Under the pieces are notes generated by a model that was given only the letters and a program-made list of their open reading frames with translations, did no database searches and had not been told where the DNA came from. Shown here piece by piece: positions 49,191-59,560 of a stretch of DNA of 64,000 nt; the first letter of the stretch is position 1; every line of letters begins with the position of its first letter. The position numbers and the translations under genes were made by a program. This DNA is from Paraniabella hibiscisoli (lineage in GTDB: Bacteria; Bacteroidota; Bacteroidia; Chitinophagales; Chitinophagaceae). The stretch is from the NCBI RefSeq assembly GCF_022512515.1, contig NZ_JAKWBK010000002.1:62001-126000 (forward strand), given 5' to 3'.

Positions 49191-51071
49191 ATGATTACTT
49201 ACCTGATACAAATGACTGCCTGCTCTGCTGTACTGTATGCCTATTATTATTGCTTCCTGCGCAATGAAAAATTTCACCAGTACAACCGGTTCTATCTGTT
49301 ATTTGCCATGGCGCTAAGCCTTTTGTTGCCGTTGCTTAAAATACCTGTGATTGTAAATGACACGAATAGCAACCCTATTTACAAGTTTGTTAGTACAGGA
49401 GAAATGGTTGTTGTTACGGCGGCCTCCAAAGAGTTTGACTATACCGCGCTCCTGTATATTTTTTATGGATGCGTAGTGCTTTGGATGTTTTTCAGGTTGC
49501 TGAAAGCGATCTCCCATATTATCCATATCAAAAGGGCCGCAACCAGTGAAATCATTGAAGACATCCGGTTTATAAAAACCTCTTACCCGGATGCACCTTT
49601 CTCCTTTTTCAAATGGTTATTCTGGCATCAGGATACCCGGCTGGAATCAAAAGAAGGTATGCACATGTTTAAACATGAAATGTACCATATACGCAGCAAA
49701 CATAGCATGGACCTGCTTTTCATGGAAATTGTCTTAAGTATTTGCTGGTTCAACCCCTTCTTTTATTTGTACCGTAAAGAAGTAAAAACCATCCAGGAGT
49801 TTTTGGCTGATCAGTATGCAGCAGGCAACAGCAATGCTGCTTCCTATGCAGAGTTACTGCTGGTAAGAGCCATAGGCGCCAGGCAGCAACAGTTAATCAA
49901 TCCATTTTTTCATAATCAATTAAAAAGAAGAATTACTATGCTAACATCATCTAAAAAGCCACAGTACCAGTGGCTGAGAAAACTATTGGTATTGCCCGTA
50001 GCTGCAACTGCCATTGCATTATTTGCTTTTAGCTATGAAAAAGAGATCAAGCGTATGGTGCCCGAAGTATTGAGTATGGACACCGATAATCCGGTAGCCG
50101 TCACCGATCCCATTGCAGTGATCAATGAGCGCCCTTTTGTAATAAGCAAAGACACGGTACCTGCAAAAACTCAAAAGGCAATAACAGAAAGAAACCCAAG
50201 GGAGGTTAGTGCCGAATATGTTACAGGTAACGGGAGGTATCGTAAATTAAATACTATTTGGGTTACGGGGTCGCTGGAAAAGATATTCCCAAAGAGTTTT
50301 AAAAGATGGTGAAATAAAAGTGGATGTAGACGCTGCATTTAAAGGTAGCTGGAACAATTTTATAGAAAGAAATCTGGACGGCCAGGTGCCAACCGATAAA
50401 GGTGCTCCAGCTGGGAATTATGAAGTCTTAATTAAGTTTATTGTTAACGAAAACGGAACCGTTTCAAACATTGAACCCATTACTAATGAGGGCTATGGCA
50501 TGGAGGAGGAAGTGGTACGAATTTTAAAAAAGTCCCTGAGTGGAACCCTGCTATCAATAACAACAACAAAGAAGGGATAAGTAAGCCAGTTAAGTCCTTT
50601 AGGATACAACCAGTCAATTTCCTGGTAGTACGAGACGCAAAAAAAAGGGCTGAAAATAGCCAGCAAAACATAGGTCTAGCAACCCCTACTGTCTCTTCAG
50701 CCAGCTCGCAGAAAGAGCCAGAAATTTTTACAAAAGTTGAAATAGACGCAACCTACCCTGGTAACTGGAATGCTTTTATCAAAAGGAATTTGGACGGACA
50801 GGTTGGTGTGAAGAACAATGCGCCCACAGGCTCCTACAATACAACTGTACAATTTATTATTGATAAAGAGGGTAACGTAACCGATGTGAAAACAATTGGT
50901 AAGAAAGCAGGCTATGGCATGGACGAGGAAGCGGTTCGTGTGATAAAGAAATCAGGAAAATGGAAACCAGCCATTCAAAATGGCAGAGAAGTGGTGGCTT
51001 ATCTCAGAGTGCGGTTGCGTTCAGTGTAGCAGATCACGACTCTAAATCCAGTCCGCAATCGCCGGAATAGC
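49191..51071 (+). CDS. BlaR1-like M56 peptidase with two TonB C-terminal domains (copy B)
   Basis: About 625 residues, a paralogue of copy A (MITYLIQMTACSAVLYAYYY against MLTYIIQMITCSGILYGYYH). The M56 site is HMFKHEMYHIRSKHS with SICWFNPFFYLYRKEVK. Two tandem TonB_C-like domains follow (WNNFIERNLDGQVPTDKGAP; WNAFIKRNLDGQVGVKNNAP with GKWKPAIQNGREVVAY). Breaks near 50300 (probably two bases), 50532 (A6) and 51010. With the last repaired it ends VAFSVADHDSKSSPQSPE at the TAG at 51071. 16 bases after copy A. Confidence 0.83.
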
Positions 51072-51097
51072 TAGGGAACTGACATACCCCAAGCAGG

Positions 51098-51586
51098 TTA
51101 CCCCGACAACGGTATGGTTCTCAAAGACTCGCAAACAACCTCAGAAAGAAAAGGGCTGGCATTACCACCATTTTTTATAATATCACGAACAATTGTAGAA
51201 GCTACCGAAGTGTATTTAGGTTCACCGGTGAGAAACACGGTTTCGATCTCTTTATCTAGCGCACGGTTAGCATCTGCAATTGTTTTTTCATATTCGAAAT
51301 CGCTTACATAACGGATACCTCTTAATATAAACTTCGCGCCTATTTTTTTACAAAAGTTAACAGTCAGGCCTTCGTAGACGGCCCCCTGTACCCTGTCTGC
51401 ATTCCCGTAAATATCCCTGATCCACTGTAGTCGCTGAGAAGTAGAGAACATGGGCTTTTTAGAAGTATTGTAACCTATGCCAACAATTATTTTATCGAAT
51501 AAAGGCAGGGCGCGATTAATTATATCTTCATGACCCAATGTAATGGGATCAAAGGTTCCGGGAAATAAACAGATTCTTTCGGACAT
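51098..51586 (-). CDS. coaD: Phosphopantetheine adenylyltransferase
   Basis: 162 residues, intact and of normal length. Fourth step of coenzyme A synthesis: 4'-phosphopantetheine plus ATP to dephospho-CoA. Nucleotidyltransferase motifs are FPGTFDPITLGHEDIINRAL (TxGH) and YTSVASTIVRDIIKNGG (the ISSTxxR region), with LRGIRYVSDFEYEKTIADAN between. Single gene converging on the sensor operon. Confidence 0.96.
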   Translation of the reverse strand: MSERICLFPGTFDPITLGHEDIINRALPLFDKIIVGIGYNTSKKPMFSTSQRLQWIRDIYGNADRVQGAVYEGLTVNFCKKIGAKFILRGIRYVSDFEYEKTIADANRALDKEIETVFLTGEPKYTSVASTIVRDIIKNGGNASPFLSEVVCESLRTIPLSG

Positions 51587-51589
51587 TAT

Positions 51590-51783
51590 GCAGACATTAG
51601 ATGTTAGAGACTAGATGGTTGATATTGGATATTGGATGCTCGACGTTTGATACTTTTTATATTGGATTCTGGATTCCGGATAACAGAGACCATATTAGAT
51701 ATTTTTTCAACTTAAATCAATTCACTGTCATCCATCCCCCATTCGCTACTCACTACTTCCTATTCACTACTCACCACTCACTA
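51590..51783. repeat. Low-complexity intergenic repeats
   Basis: About 190 bases between coaD and pyrB. The left part repeats variants of TTGATATTGGAT; the right part repeats variants of CACTACTCACTACTTCC, so one strand is alternately purine- and pyrimidine-rich. No gene, hairpin or terminator is seen. Confidence 0.6.
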
Positions 51784-52709
51784 TTAATTATTCTTATTCG
51801 AGAGCAAATACAAAACAGCCATTCTAACCGCTACCCCATTTTCTACCTGCTGCAAAATAATCGACTGCCCACTGTCCGCTACATCGCTATCCAGCTCCAC
51901 CCCACGGTTAATAGGCCCCGGGTGCATAATCACCACATCTTTCTTTAAGCCTTCCAGCAATTTACGACTGATACCATAACTCAGGTTGTATTCTCTCAAA
52001 GAAGAAAACAATACCTGGTTTTGTCTCTCCAGCTGTATATGCAATACATTCGCCACATCGCACCAGTTCAGGGTCTCCTCCAGGTTATAGCTCACATTTA
52101 CCCCAAAAGCCTCCCGCGCATATTTGGGAATTAAGGTAGGAGGACCGCATAAAGTTACCTCGGCACCCATTTTCTTTAACAGGTACATATTGCTCATGGC
52201 CACACGACTATGGGTGATGTCGCCAATAATAGCCACTTTGGTGCCCGCCAGTTTGCCTACTTTCTCCCTTATAGAAAAAGCATCCAGCAAACCCTGCGTA
52301 GGATGCTCATTCACCCCATCGCCGGCATTTACAATAGCTGCAGGAATATGTTGTGATAAAAAGTGGGGCGCACCGCTGGCGCTATGCCGCATTACCACCA
52401 TATCCACTTTCATCGATAAAATATTGTTTACCGTGTCGAGCAAGGTTTCGCCTTTGGAAACCGAAGAGCCCGAGGCGGTAAAATTGATGGTATCTGCCGA
52501 TAATCTTTTCTCTGCCAGCTCAAAAGAAATACGGGTACGCGTAGAGTTTTCGTAAAACAGGTTTACAATAGTAACATCCCTTAAGGAAGGCACTTTTTTA
52601 ACGGGCCTTTGTAAAACTTCTTTAAACTGGGTGGCTGTATCTAAAAAAGAGTAATATCCTCCTTCGTGAGGTCTTTAATGCCGAGCAAGTGTTGCGTTGA
52701 AAGCTTCAT
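51784..52709 (-). CDS. pyrB: Aspartate carbamoyltransferase catalytic chain
   Basis: About 309 residues. Second step of pyrimidine synthesis. The carbamoyl-phosphate site NLFYENSTRTRISFELAEKR, the VNAGDGVNEHPTQGLLDAFS loop, the aspartate-domain VAIIGDITHSRVAMSN and MHPGPINRGVELDSDVAD are all present. One missing T in a T6 run near 52650 splits off the first 22 residues (MKLSTQHLLGIKDLTKEDIT). ATG at 52709. A TAnnTTTG box eight bases upstream suggests a very short leader. Confidence 0.95.
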
Positions 52710-52716
52710 TAAAAAT

Positions 52717-52724
52717 CAAAGATA
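52717..52724 (-). promoter_or_regulatory. Candidate -7 box of pyrB
   Basis: TATCTTTG on the minus strand, ending eight bases before the pyrB ATG. If used, the mRNA would have almost no 5' leader. Confidence 0.4.
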
Positions 52725-52770
52725 AAGGATGAAAACTAAATGGCATACAAGAAAATGATTTTATGTTATA

Positions 52771-53646
52771 CTACAGAAGTTTATGCTTGGTATGGCGCCT
52801 GATTTCATAATTAAATTGAAGCACTTTCCGGTTCCAGAGCGTTAAGGTTTGCTCCGCAGAAATGAGTTTTTCGCGGGAGCCGATAACCAACCGGTCGCGG
52901 AACGAACGGATGAATTGAGCATGGTATTTCCCTCTGGCATCTTTTAATAAAAAATAGAATCCGGCGTCGCCAAATTTGTTCCCGGAAGAATCTAAAATCA
53001 ATTCCCCGTTTTCGCCCACAGCCGGGTTCATAATAACCGTAGCATTACCATTGGGCAAAGGAAATACCGCTTTCACGCAGGTTTTACCCGATGGTAGCTG
53101 GCAAATACCATAAACACCCGAATAAATAACCTGTCCGGTTGACTCAAGGGCTCTGAACCAAAAAGTATGCTTTATTTGATTGGTTTGAGGATCTACCAGA
53201 TTGATGATCTCGCTCTTGATCGACTCAGCATCGGGGATGCTTTCGGTGGGGATATTTAGCTGGTTGAGCCTTTTGCTGAATAAGCGGTTCAGCAGCAATC
53301 CGAAAAACTTAAAAAAGGAATTCCATTGTACCGAGAAATCAAGATCGTAGCTATTTGTGCTTTCATAAAACCCGATAACTTCCCGGGAGAGACGGGACAT
53401 TTCTTCATCTGGCAGGTTTAGGCTGGCCATGGAAGGAATAATACCTTTTACCGGCGCATCTTTTTCAATCACCAGGTTTTCTTTTTCCGCAAAGCGATGG
53501 ATAAAGTCGCCGCCGACGGCATCGAGGTTTCCAAACGGGCCTATCAGCCAGGGATAGTGCGCTGGTTCAATTTTTCTGCCCCTGAAAATTACCCATTGTT
53601 GGGTAATCCAGTCCTGTAGTTTTTGCATCGGATAAGCAAAGCCCAT
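52771..53646 (-). CDS. Conserved-looking protein of unknown function
   Basis: 291 residues, intact. No signal peptide and one weak hydrophobic patch (WNSFFKFFGLLLNRLF). It starts MGFAYPMQKLQDWITQQWVI and has two beta-rich parts: HTFWFRALESTGQVIYSGVY and FGDAGFYFLLKDARGKYHAQ with FIRSFRDRLVIGSRE. I do not recognise a family. The ATG at 53646 comes right after the stop of the CrtA-like gene (TAA T ATG), so the two are coupled. The pairing suggests a shared pathway acting on a lipid or isoprenoid substrate; that is a guess. Confidence 0.6.
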   Translation of the reverse strand: MGFAYPMQKLQDWITQQWVIFRGRKIEPAHYPWLIGPFGNLDAVGGDFIHRFAEKENLVIEKDAPVKGIIPSMASLNLPDEEMSRLSREVIGFYESTNSYDLDFSVQWNSFFKFFGLLLNRLFSKRLNQLNIPTESIPDAESIKSEIINLVDPQTNQIKHTFWFRALESTGQVIYSGVYGICQLPSGKTCVKAVFPLPNGNATVIMNPAVGENGELILDSSGNKFGDAGFYFLLKDARGKYHAQFIRSFRDRLVIGSREKLISAEQTLTLWNRKVLQFNYEIRRHTKHKLL

Positions 53647-53647
53647 A

Positions 53648-54360
53648 TTACGAATCCTTTTTAAAGCCCGGAATAATATGGCTGCTGCCATTCCATTCTC
53701 CGAACTCCGCGACTGGCTTAAACCGTAGCGTGGTGAATTCAAAATGAAAATCTTTTCTATCTCTTTCTTTCATGGCTTTAATATGTCTTTCCGGCCGTGG
53801 AACAGCACTATGTCCCTGTACCATATCGGTCATTTCTTTTGGGTTTTCCATATAGAGAAAGTAGACACTGTATTAGGAAGCCGGATAGAAGCTAATGACA
53901 AAGTGGTTCCCGGATGATCACGCACGAGCTTTTCTACAGGCCGGCCCCATTGAATGAATCGGGGAATTTCCGGAAATTTCATCCGGGCTATGGTTACTGC
54001 AACAACCGGGGCCTCGGGTGTATCGGCGTCAATTGTCGGAGCCGGTATTCTAAACCCTTTTATACTGCCCCATTGTCGCATAAAAACCAGGCGGGTATGC
54101 CAACCACCTGCCAATACCCTACCCCATTTGTTCTCTTCTAAAAAATGATCTATAGCTGCTTCATTTTCCCATTGAGCAAATACCGCCAACTGCCTGATCA
54201 ATATGCGTGAAGGATCAAAAACCGGCGCGCCTAAGGTCATCGCGTTCATCCACTCCGCATAAATTAATCCTGGAACCTGCTTTGACCCGGGTGACAGTAA
54301 CATAGCTTGAAGAGCAGATGTATAGGATGTTTTTACTAGATGATAGGAGAATACACTCAT
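53648..54360 (-). CDS. Spheroidene monooxygenase (CrtA)-like protein
   Basis: About 237 residues. Resembles CrtA-like haem oxygenases of the dimeric alpha/beta barrel type: IYAEWMNAMTLGAPVFDPSR, IRQLAVFAQWENEAAIDHFL, and GGWHTRLVFMRQWGSIKGF, then the second half-repeat SIRLPNTVSTFSIWENPKEM and the closing RPERHIKAMKERDRKDFHFE. A break near 53855 separates the last 65 residues. The name is by homology; no carotenoid genes are nearby, so the substrate is open. Confidence 0.65.
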
Positions 54361-54566
54361 GCGCTGCTATAAATGATGGTTTTCTTTTACAGTTGTCAAA
54401 AGTACATACAAGCACTGAATAGTCATTAAGCCCTGTTGTTTTTCTACACTGCACCCTAAGCCACTGCAAAAACAGGCGCGTGCTTTAAGTATTGTCAAAA
54501 TGTTCCGCTGGCTATGATAAACATCTGTTCATTTCCTTAATTTTATAATAATCAACAAGATTGTCT

Positions 54567-56092
54567 ATGAAATTTTTACAAGAGCTGGGCTTGTCAGCTG
54601 TCAATAATGGAACCAGCACAGGAAGCCTTTGGCTATCATCCGGTGATAATGAGATTACATCCCTCTCTCCTGTTGATACCGTCCTTATAGGATCGGTACA
54701 GGCAACCAGCCGTGCTGATTATGAACAGGTAATCGGGACGGCTCAGCAGGCTTTTAAAGAATGGAGGCTGTGGCGGCTCCGAAACGTGGTGAGATCGTTC
54801 GGCTGATTGGTGAGGAGCTGCGCAAAAACAAAGAAAACCTGGGGAAGCTGGTTTCTTATGAAATGGGTAAAAGCCTGCAGGAGGGCCTCGGCGAAGTTCA
54901 GGAGATGATCGACATCTGTGATTTCGCGGTAGGCTTGAGTCGCCAGCTGCACGGCTTAACCATGCATAGCGAAAGACCGGGGCATAGAATGTACGAGCAG
55001 TACCACCCCCTGGGTTTGGTGGGCATCATCTCTGCTTTCAATTTCCCGGTGGCAGTATGGAGCTGGAACGCTATGCTAGCCTGGGTTTGCGGTGATGTTT
55101 GCATCTGGAAACCTTCAGAAAAGACACCACTCTGTGCCATAGCCTGCCAAAATATAATAGCAAAGGTTTTCGAGGAGCACCAGGTGCCGGAAGGCGTTTC
55201 CTGCCTGATTAATGGTACTGCTGAAGCGGGTGAATGGCTGGCCGGAGACGACCGCATTCAGTTGATCTCAGCTACCGGGTCTACTCGTATGGGCAAGGCC
55301 GTATCCACTAAGGTAGCCCAGCGTTTAGGTCGCTCTTTATTGGAGCTGGGTGGTAATAATGCGATCATTATTTCGAAAGATGCTGACCTCAATATTGCTA
55401 TTCCGGCTGCTGTTTTTGGTGCTGTAGGTACGGCAGGACAAAGATGTACCACTACCCGGCGCTTAATTATTCATGAAGATATTTATGAGGCATTTAAAGA
55501 GAAGTTGGTAAAAGCTTATCAGCAATTAAAGATCGGCAACCCGCTTGATACAGCCAATCATGTTGGTCCGCTGATCGATAAAGCAGCCGTAAGCGCCTAT
55601 AATAATGCAATTGCAGATTGTGTGGAGCAGGGAGGTCATTTTTTGATTAAAGGAGGCATATTGAACGGCGAAAACTTTGAGAGTGGTTGTTATGTACAAC
55701 CTTGCATTGCCGAAGTGACCCATGATCTGCCCATCGTACATACCGAAACTTTTGCCCCGATTCTTTACCTTATCCGGTATAAAGAACTGGAAGAAGCGAT
55801 TGTTATTCAAAATAGTGTACCTCAAGGACTATCTTCTGCTATAATGACGAATAATCTTCGGGAAGCCGAACACTTCCTGGCCCATAATGGGAGCGATTGC
55901 GGTATTGCCAACGTAAATATCGGCACATCCGGAGCAGAAATAGGCGGGGCATTTGGCGGTGAAAAGGAAACAGGTGGCGGCCGCGAAAGTGGTAGCGATG
56001 CCTGGAAGAACTATATGCGCCGGCAAACCAACACCATCAATTACAGCGCACAATTGCCTTTGGCACAGGGTATTAAATTCGAACTGGGGTAG
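54567..56092 (+). CDS. Aldehyde dehydrogenase, ALDH7 / aminoadipate-semialdehyde type
   Basis: About 508 residues. Oxidises alpha-aminoadipate semialdehyde (piperideine-6-carboxylate) with NAD in lysine breakdown. Motifs: HPLGLVGIISAFNFPVAVWS, WKPSEKTPL for NAD, the general base LLELGGNNAI and the nucleophile VGTAGQRCTTTRRLI; NVNIGTSGAEIGGAFGGEKE is typical of ALDH7. Break near 54765. ATG at 54567. A saccharopine reductase gene lies 2 kb downstream, in keeping with the saccharopine route, with an unrelated protease gene between. Confidence 0.87.
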
Positions 56093-56222
56093 ATTGCGGT
56101 ATTTACAGGGCATATATAGAGTTGGCTGCATAATTGCAACTGTCTGAATGGTTATTTTTTAACCATTAAAATGCCTCATGGTCCGTTTATCATTTTATGA
56201 TATTCTTTAAGCTATGTGCACT

Positions 56223-56230
56223 ATTTTTGT
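56223..56230 (+). promoter_or_regulatory. Candidate -7 box of the subtilase gene
   Basis: TATTTTTG, 30 bases before the ATG; fits TAnnTTTG. The -33 region is only TTTAAG. Confidence 0.4.
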
Positions 56231-56259
56231 AGATTGTTTTATTTAAATTATTGTTTTGC

Positions 56260-57944
56260 ATGAAGAGAGTATTTAGTGCGTTAGGCATTTTTTTGATTGC
56301 TGGTAGCCTTTCTTTTGATGTAGCTGCCCAGGATTCAGCTCCTGATAAAAAAGATAATATTCCTCAGGGTTGGCATTTAAAAGACCTCCAGAAAGATGGA
56401 TTGTACGGGATAAGCCTGGATCAGGCTTACGACTTTCTAAAATCGAAAGGACTGAAAAGTACCCCGGTTATCGTGGGTATAGTAGATTCGGGCATTGACA
56501 CTACACACGAGGACCTTAAACCGGTTTTATGGATCAATACCAAAGAGATACCCGGTAACGGCATTGATGATGACAAAAATGGTTATGTGGATGATATCAA
56601 CGGCTGGAACTTTTTAGGAAGTAAAGACGGTAAGCAGAATGTAACCAAAGATAGCTATGAGGGCACCCGTGTTTACTGGAAATTTAAAAAACAGTTTGAA
56701 GGAAAATCAGAAAAAGAAATACCTGCCACGGAGAAAGGAAATTACCAATTGTGGCTGAGAGCTAAAAAAGATATTGATAAAAACCAGATGGAGCCTAAAG
56801 AGTTTGAGTATATGACCCTGTTGGTGGAGGTATTGAAAGAGGGCGACTCTATTATCAAGAAAGAACTTAAAAAAGAACTCTACACTTGTAACGATCTGGT
56901 TAATTATACACCATTAAATGCAGCCGCCCACCAGCTAAAGCAGGTGATGATGGGGACCTGTAAATTGAATAACACCCAGGAGATCACCAATAACGAGCTG
57001 ATAGAACTATCCTCCCGTGACCTGGTTAAAGCGGCTGCGGGCCAAACTCCTCCTACCAATTACCGATCAGATATCGTACAAGACAATTACGATGATATCA
57101 ATGACAAGTATTATGGTAATGGCAATGTGTATGTAGATAACGAATCTGCCAAGCATGGTACGCACGTTGCAGGAATTGTTGGTGCAGCGCGTAACAACGG
57201 CTTGGGTATGGACGGAGTTGCAGATAACGTGAAGTTAATGAGTATCAGGGCTGTTCCCGACGGAGATGAACATGATAAAGATATTGCATTAGGTATACGA
57301 TATGCGGTAGACAACGGCGCCCGTGTTATCAACATGAGTTTTGGCAAAGGTTTTTCTCCTGAAAAAAATGGGTAGACGAGGCTGTTAAATATGCTGAAAG
57401 TAAAAATGTATTATTGGTTCATGCAGCAGGTAACGATGCAGCCAATGTAGATACAGCTTACAACTTCCCTTCGACTAAATTTGCTGATGGTCAAAGACCT
57501 CAAAGCTGGATCACTATTGGCGCCAGTGGTGATAAAAAATCGGGAGGGCTAACTGCCAGCTTCTCTAACTACGGTAAAAAAGAAGTGGATGTATTCTCGC
57601 CTGGTGTTAAGATCTACTCTACTGTACCGGGAGGCAATACCTATGCAGACCTGCAGGGAACCAGTATGGCAGCTCCGGTAGTATCGGGCGTGGCAGCATT
57701 GATCATGAGCTACTATCCAAACCTTTCAGCAGTACAGGTAAAAAGCATTATTGAAAAAAGCGTTAGTAAGCCTTCTGAAAGAGTAAAAAATCCGGGAGGT
57801 GGACCTGATGTGATGCTGTCGGACATATCTGTATACGGCGGTATTATTAATGCCTATAAGGCAGTTAAGCTGGCTGATGAAGAAAGTAAGTTAACCAAAG
57901 CGGCTCCCGTAAAGAAAGCGGCTGTAACAAAGAAAAAGAAATAA
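56260..57944 (+). CDS. Secreted subtilisin-like serine protease (S8)
   Basis: About 562 residues. Signal peptide MKRVFSALGIFLIAGSLSFD to AAQ. Catalytic triad: VIVGIVDSGIDTTHEDLKPV (Asp), SAKHGTHVAGIVGAARNNG (His) and LQGTSMAAPVVSGVAALIM (Ser). A roughly 200-residue insertion with many Lys lies between Asp and His, as in several Bacteroidota subtilases. The C-terminal tail is Lys/Ala-rich (KKAAVTKKKK) and lacks a T9SS signal. One missing base near 57370. Probably periplasmic or surface proteolysis. Confidence 0.9.
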
Positions 57945-57967
57945 GCATTTTTGTTTTTCAGATAATT

Positions 57968-57994
57968 AAAAGCTACCTTGATGGTAGCTTTTTT
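57968..57994 (+). terminator. Intrinsic terminator after the subtilase gene
   Basis: AAAAGCTACC and GGTAGCTTTT pair around a TTGAT loop, followed by TT. Confidence 0.85.
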
Positions 57995-58095
57995 ATAAAT
58001 AGAGCTGGCTCAATGAAGCAAGCCATTCAATAACATTCACGACAGTATTCAGTGGCTGATTATTCAAAGTTATAAAGCCCAAAAATCAATCATTC

Positions 58096-59431
58096 TTGAC
58101 TAAGGAAACAAAGCAAATACTCCTCTTTGGAGCTGGCAAATCGGCTACCGTCCTGATCAATTACCTGCTTGAACAATCAGAGATATATAACTGGAAACTG
58201 GTGGTAGTAGATGCCGATCTTTCATTAGCATTGTCAAAGATAAAAGGGCATGTTAACGGCAGTGCGATGTCCTTTAATATTAATGATGCTACCGGGAGAG
58301 AGAAGGTGATTGGCCAAAGCGATATTGTTATATCGATGCTCCCGCCTGCATTACATTATATTGTAGCACAGGATTGTGTTGCGCACAGCAAAAACTTACT
58401 GACAGCTTCGTACCTGGACGAGGCTATGCGAAAGCTCGAAAATGAAATCAATCGAAAGGGGCTGTTCTTTCTCTGTGAAATGGGCCTTGACCCCGGCATT
58501 GACCACATGAGCGCTATGCAGTTAATACATAGCATCAAAAATGAAGGGGGCGCTATTAAAAGTTTTATATCGCATTGCGGCGGATTGATTGCTCCGGAAA
58601 GTGACAACAATCCATGGCATTATAAAATAACCTGGAACCCCGCTAATATAGTGAACGCAGGCAAAACCGGCGCCGTATATAAACTCAGCGGCCAGGTTAT
58701 TGAGAAAAGCTACCGGGACATTTTTAAAGATAATCCAACTGTAGAGATAGCTCCTCTCGGAGCTTACGCTTATTATCCTAACCGGGACTCGCTTTCTTAT
58801 GCAGCATTGTATGGATTGGAATCGGCTCATACTTTTATGAGAACAACTTTGCGCCATCCGGATTTTTGTAAAGGCTGGCAGCACATCATTGATGCAGGAT
58901 TAACGGATGCGGCTCCTTTTAAAGAAAAAGAGCATTACAATAGTATTAAAGACTGGGTTAACCAATCTATCCAACAGCATTCTTCATCAACAACTTTAGA
59001 CGGATATATCGACGCCACTGTTGCTGAGGCGGACAGGGAACTGGTAAGAAAGCAGTTGATATACCTGGGCCTGGCCGGCGATGATACGATACCTGAACAA
59101 GCTGCCGCTTCTGCTGATATACTTCGCCACTTATTAGAAACTCGGTTAAAAATAGAGCAGGATGACAAGGATATGATCATTATGCTTCATGAAATTGAGT
59201 ATGAAAAAACAATCAGCTATATTCAACAAAAAGTTGTATGATTGTAAAAGGCGATGATGCTTTAAACACAGCAATGGCAAAAACGGTGGGGCTTCCACTA
59301 GGCATTGCTACAGAACTTATACTGGAGAAAAAATAAATATAACCGGCCTCAGAATTCCTTTGACCAGGGAAATTTATGAGCCGGTTTTAAAGAAATTAAA
59401 AGAAAAGAAAATTAAGTTTGAAGATTTGTAA
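58096..59431 (+). CDS. Saccharopine dehydrogenase/reductase family protein
   Basis: About 445 residues. Rossmann loop ILLFGAGKSATVLINYL, then VISMLPPALHYIVAQDCVAH, LFFLCEMGLDPGIDHMSAMQ and HCGGLIAPESDNNPWHYKIT, typical of the saccharopine reductase/LKR-SDH group that handles the lysine-glutamate adduct. Breaks near 59235 and 59318 (A6 run) cut off the C-terminus, which continues IVKGDDALNTAMAKTVGLPL and ends LKEKKIKFEDL at the TAA at 59431. TTG at 58096 is the only fitting start. Same pathway as the ALDH7 gene upstream. Confidence 0.85.
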
Positions 59432-59518
59432 AATACATCTATTATTACAGAAGTAAATAAAACGAAACCGGTTATTTGCCTGTATCGAAATAAACCATAA
59501 CATTTTAATCAGTTCCCC

Positions 59519-59526
59519 TATATTTG
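59519..59526 (+). promoter_or_regulatory. Candidate -7 box of hppA
   Basis: TATATTTG, a full match to TAnnTTTG, 34 bases before the hppA ATG. Confidence 0.5.
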
Positions 59527-59560
59527 TGGGTCTTGCCAAATCGAAAGGATATATAATTAT

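Noticed and set aside
51590..51783. Simple repeats as a replication origin or promoter cluster
   Set aside because: No DnaA-box-like series, no neighbouring replication genes, only degenerate low-complexity motifs.
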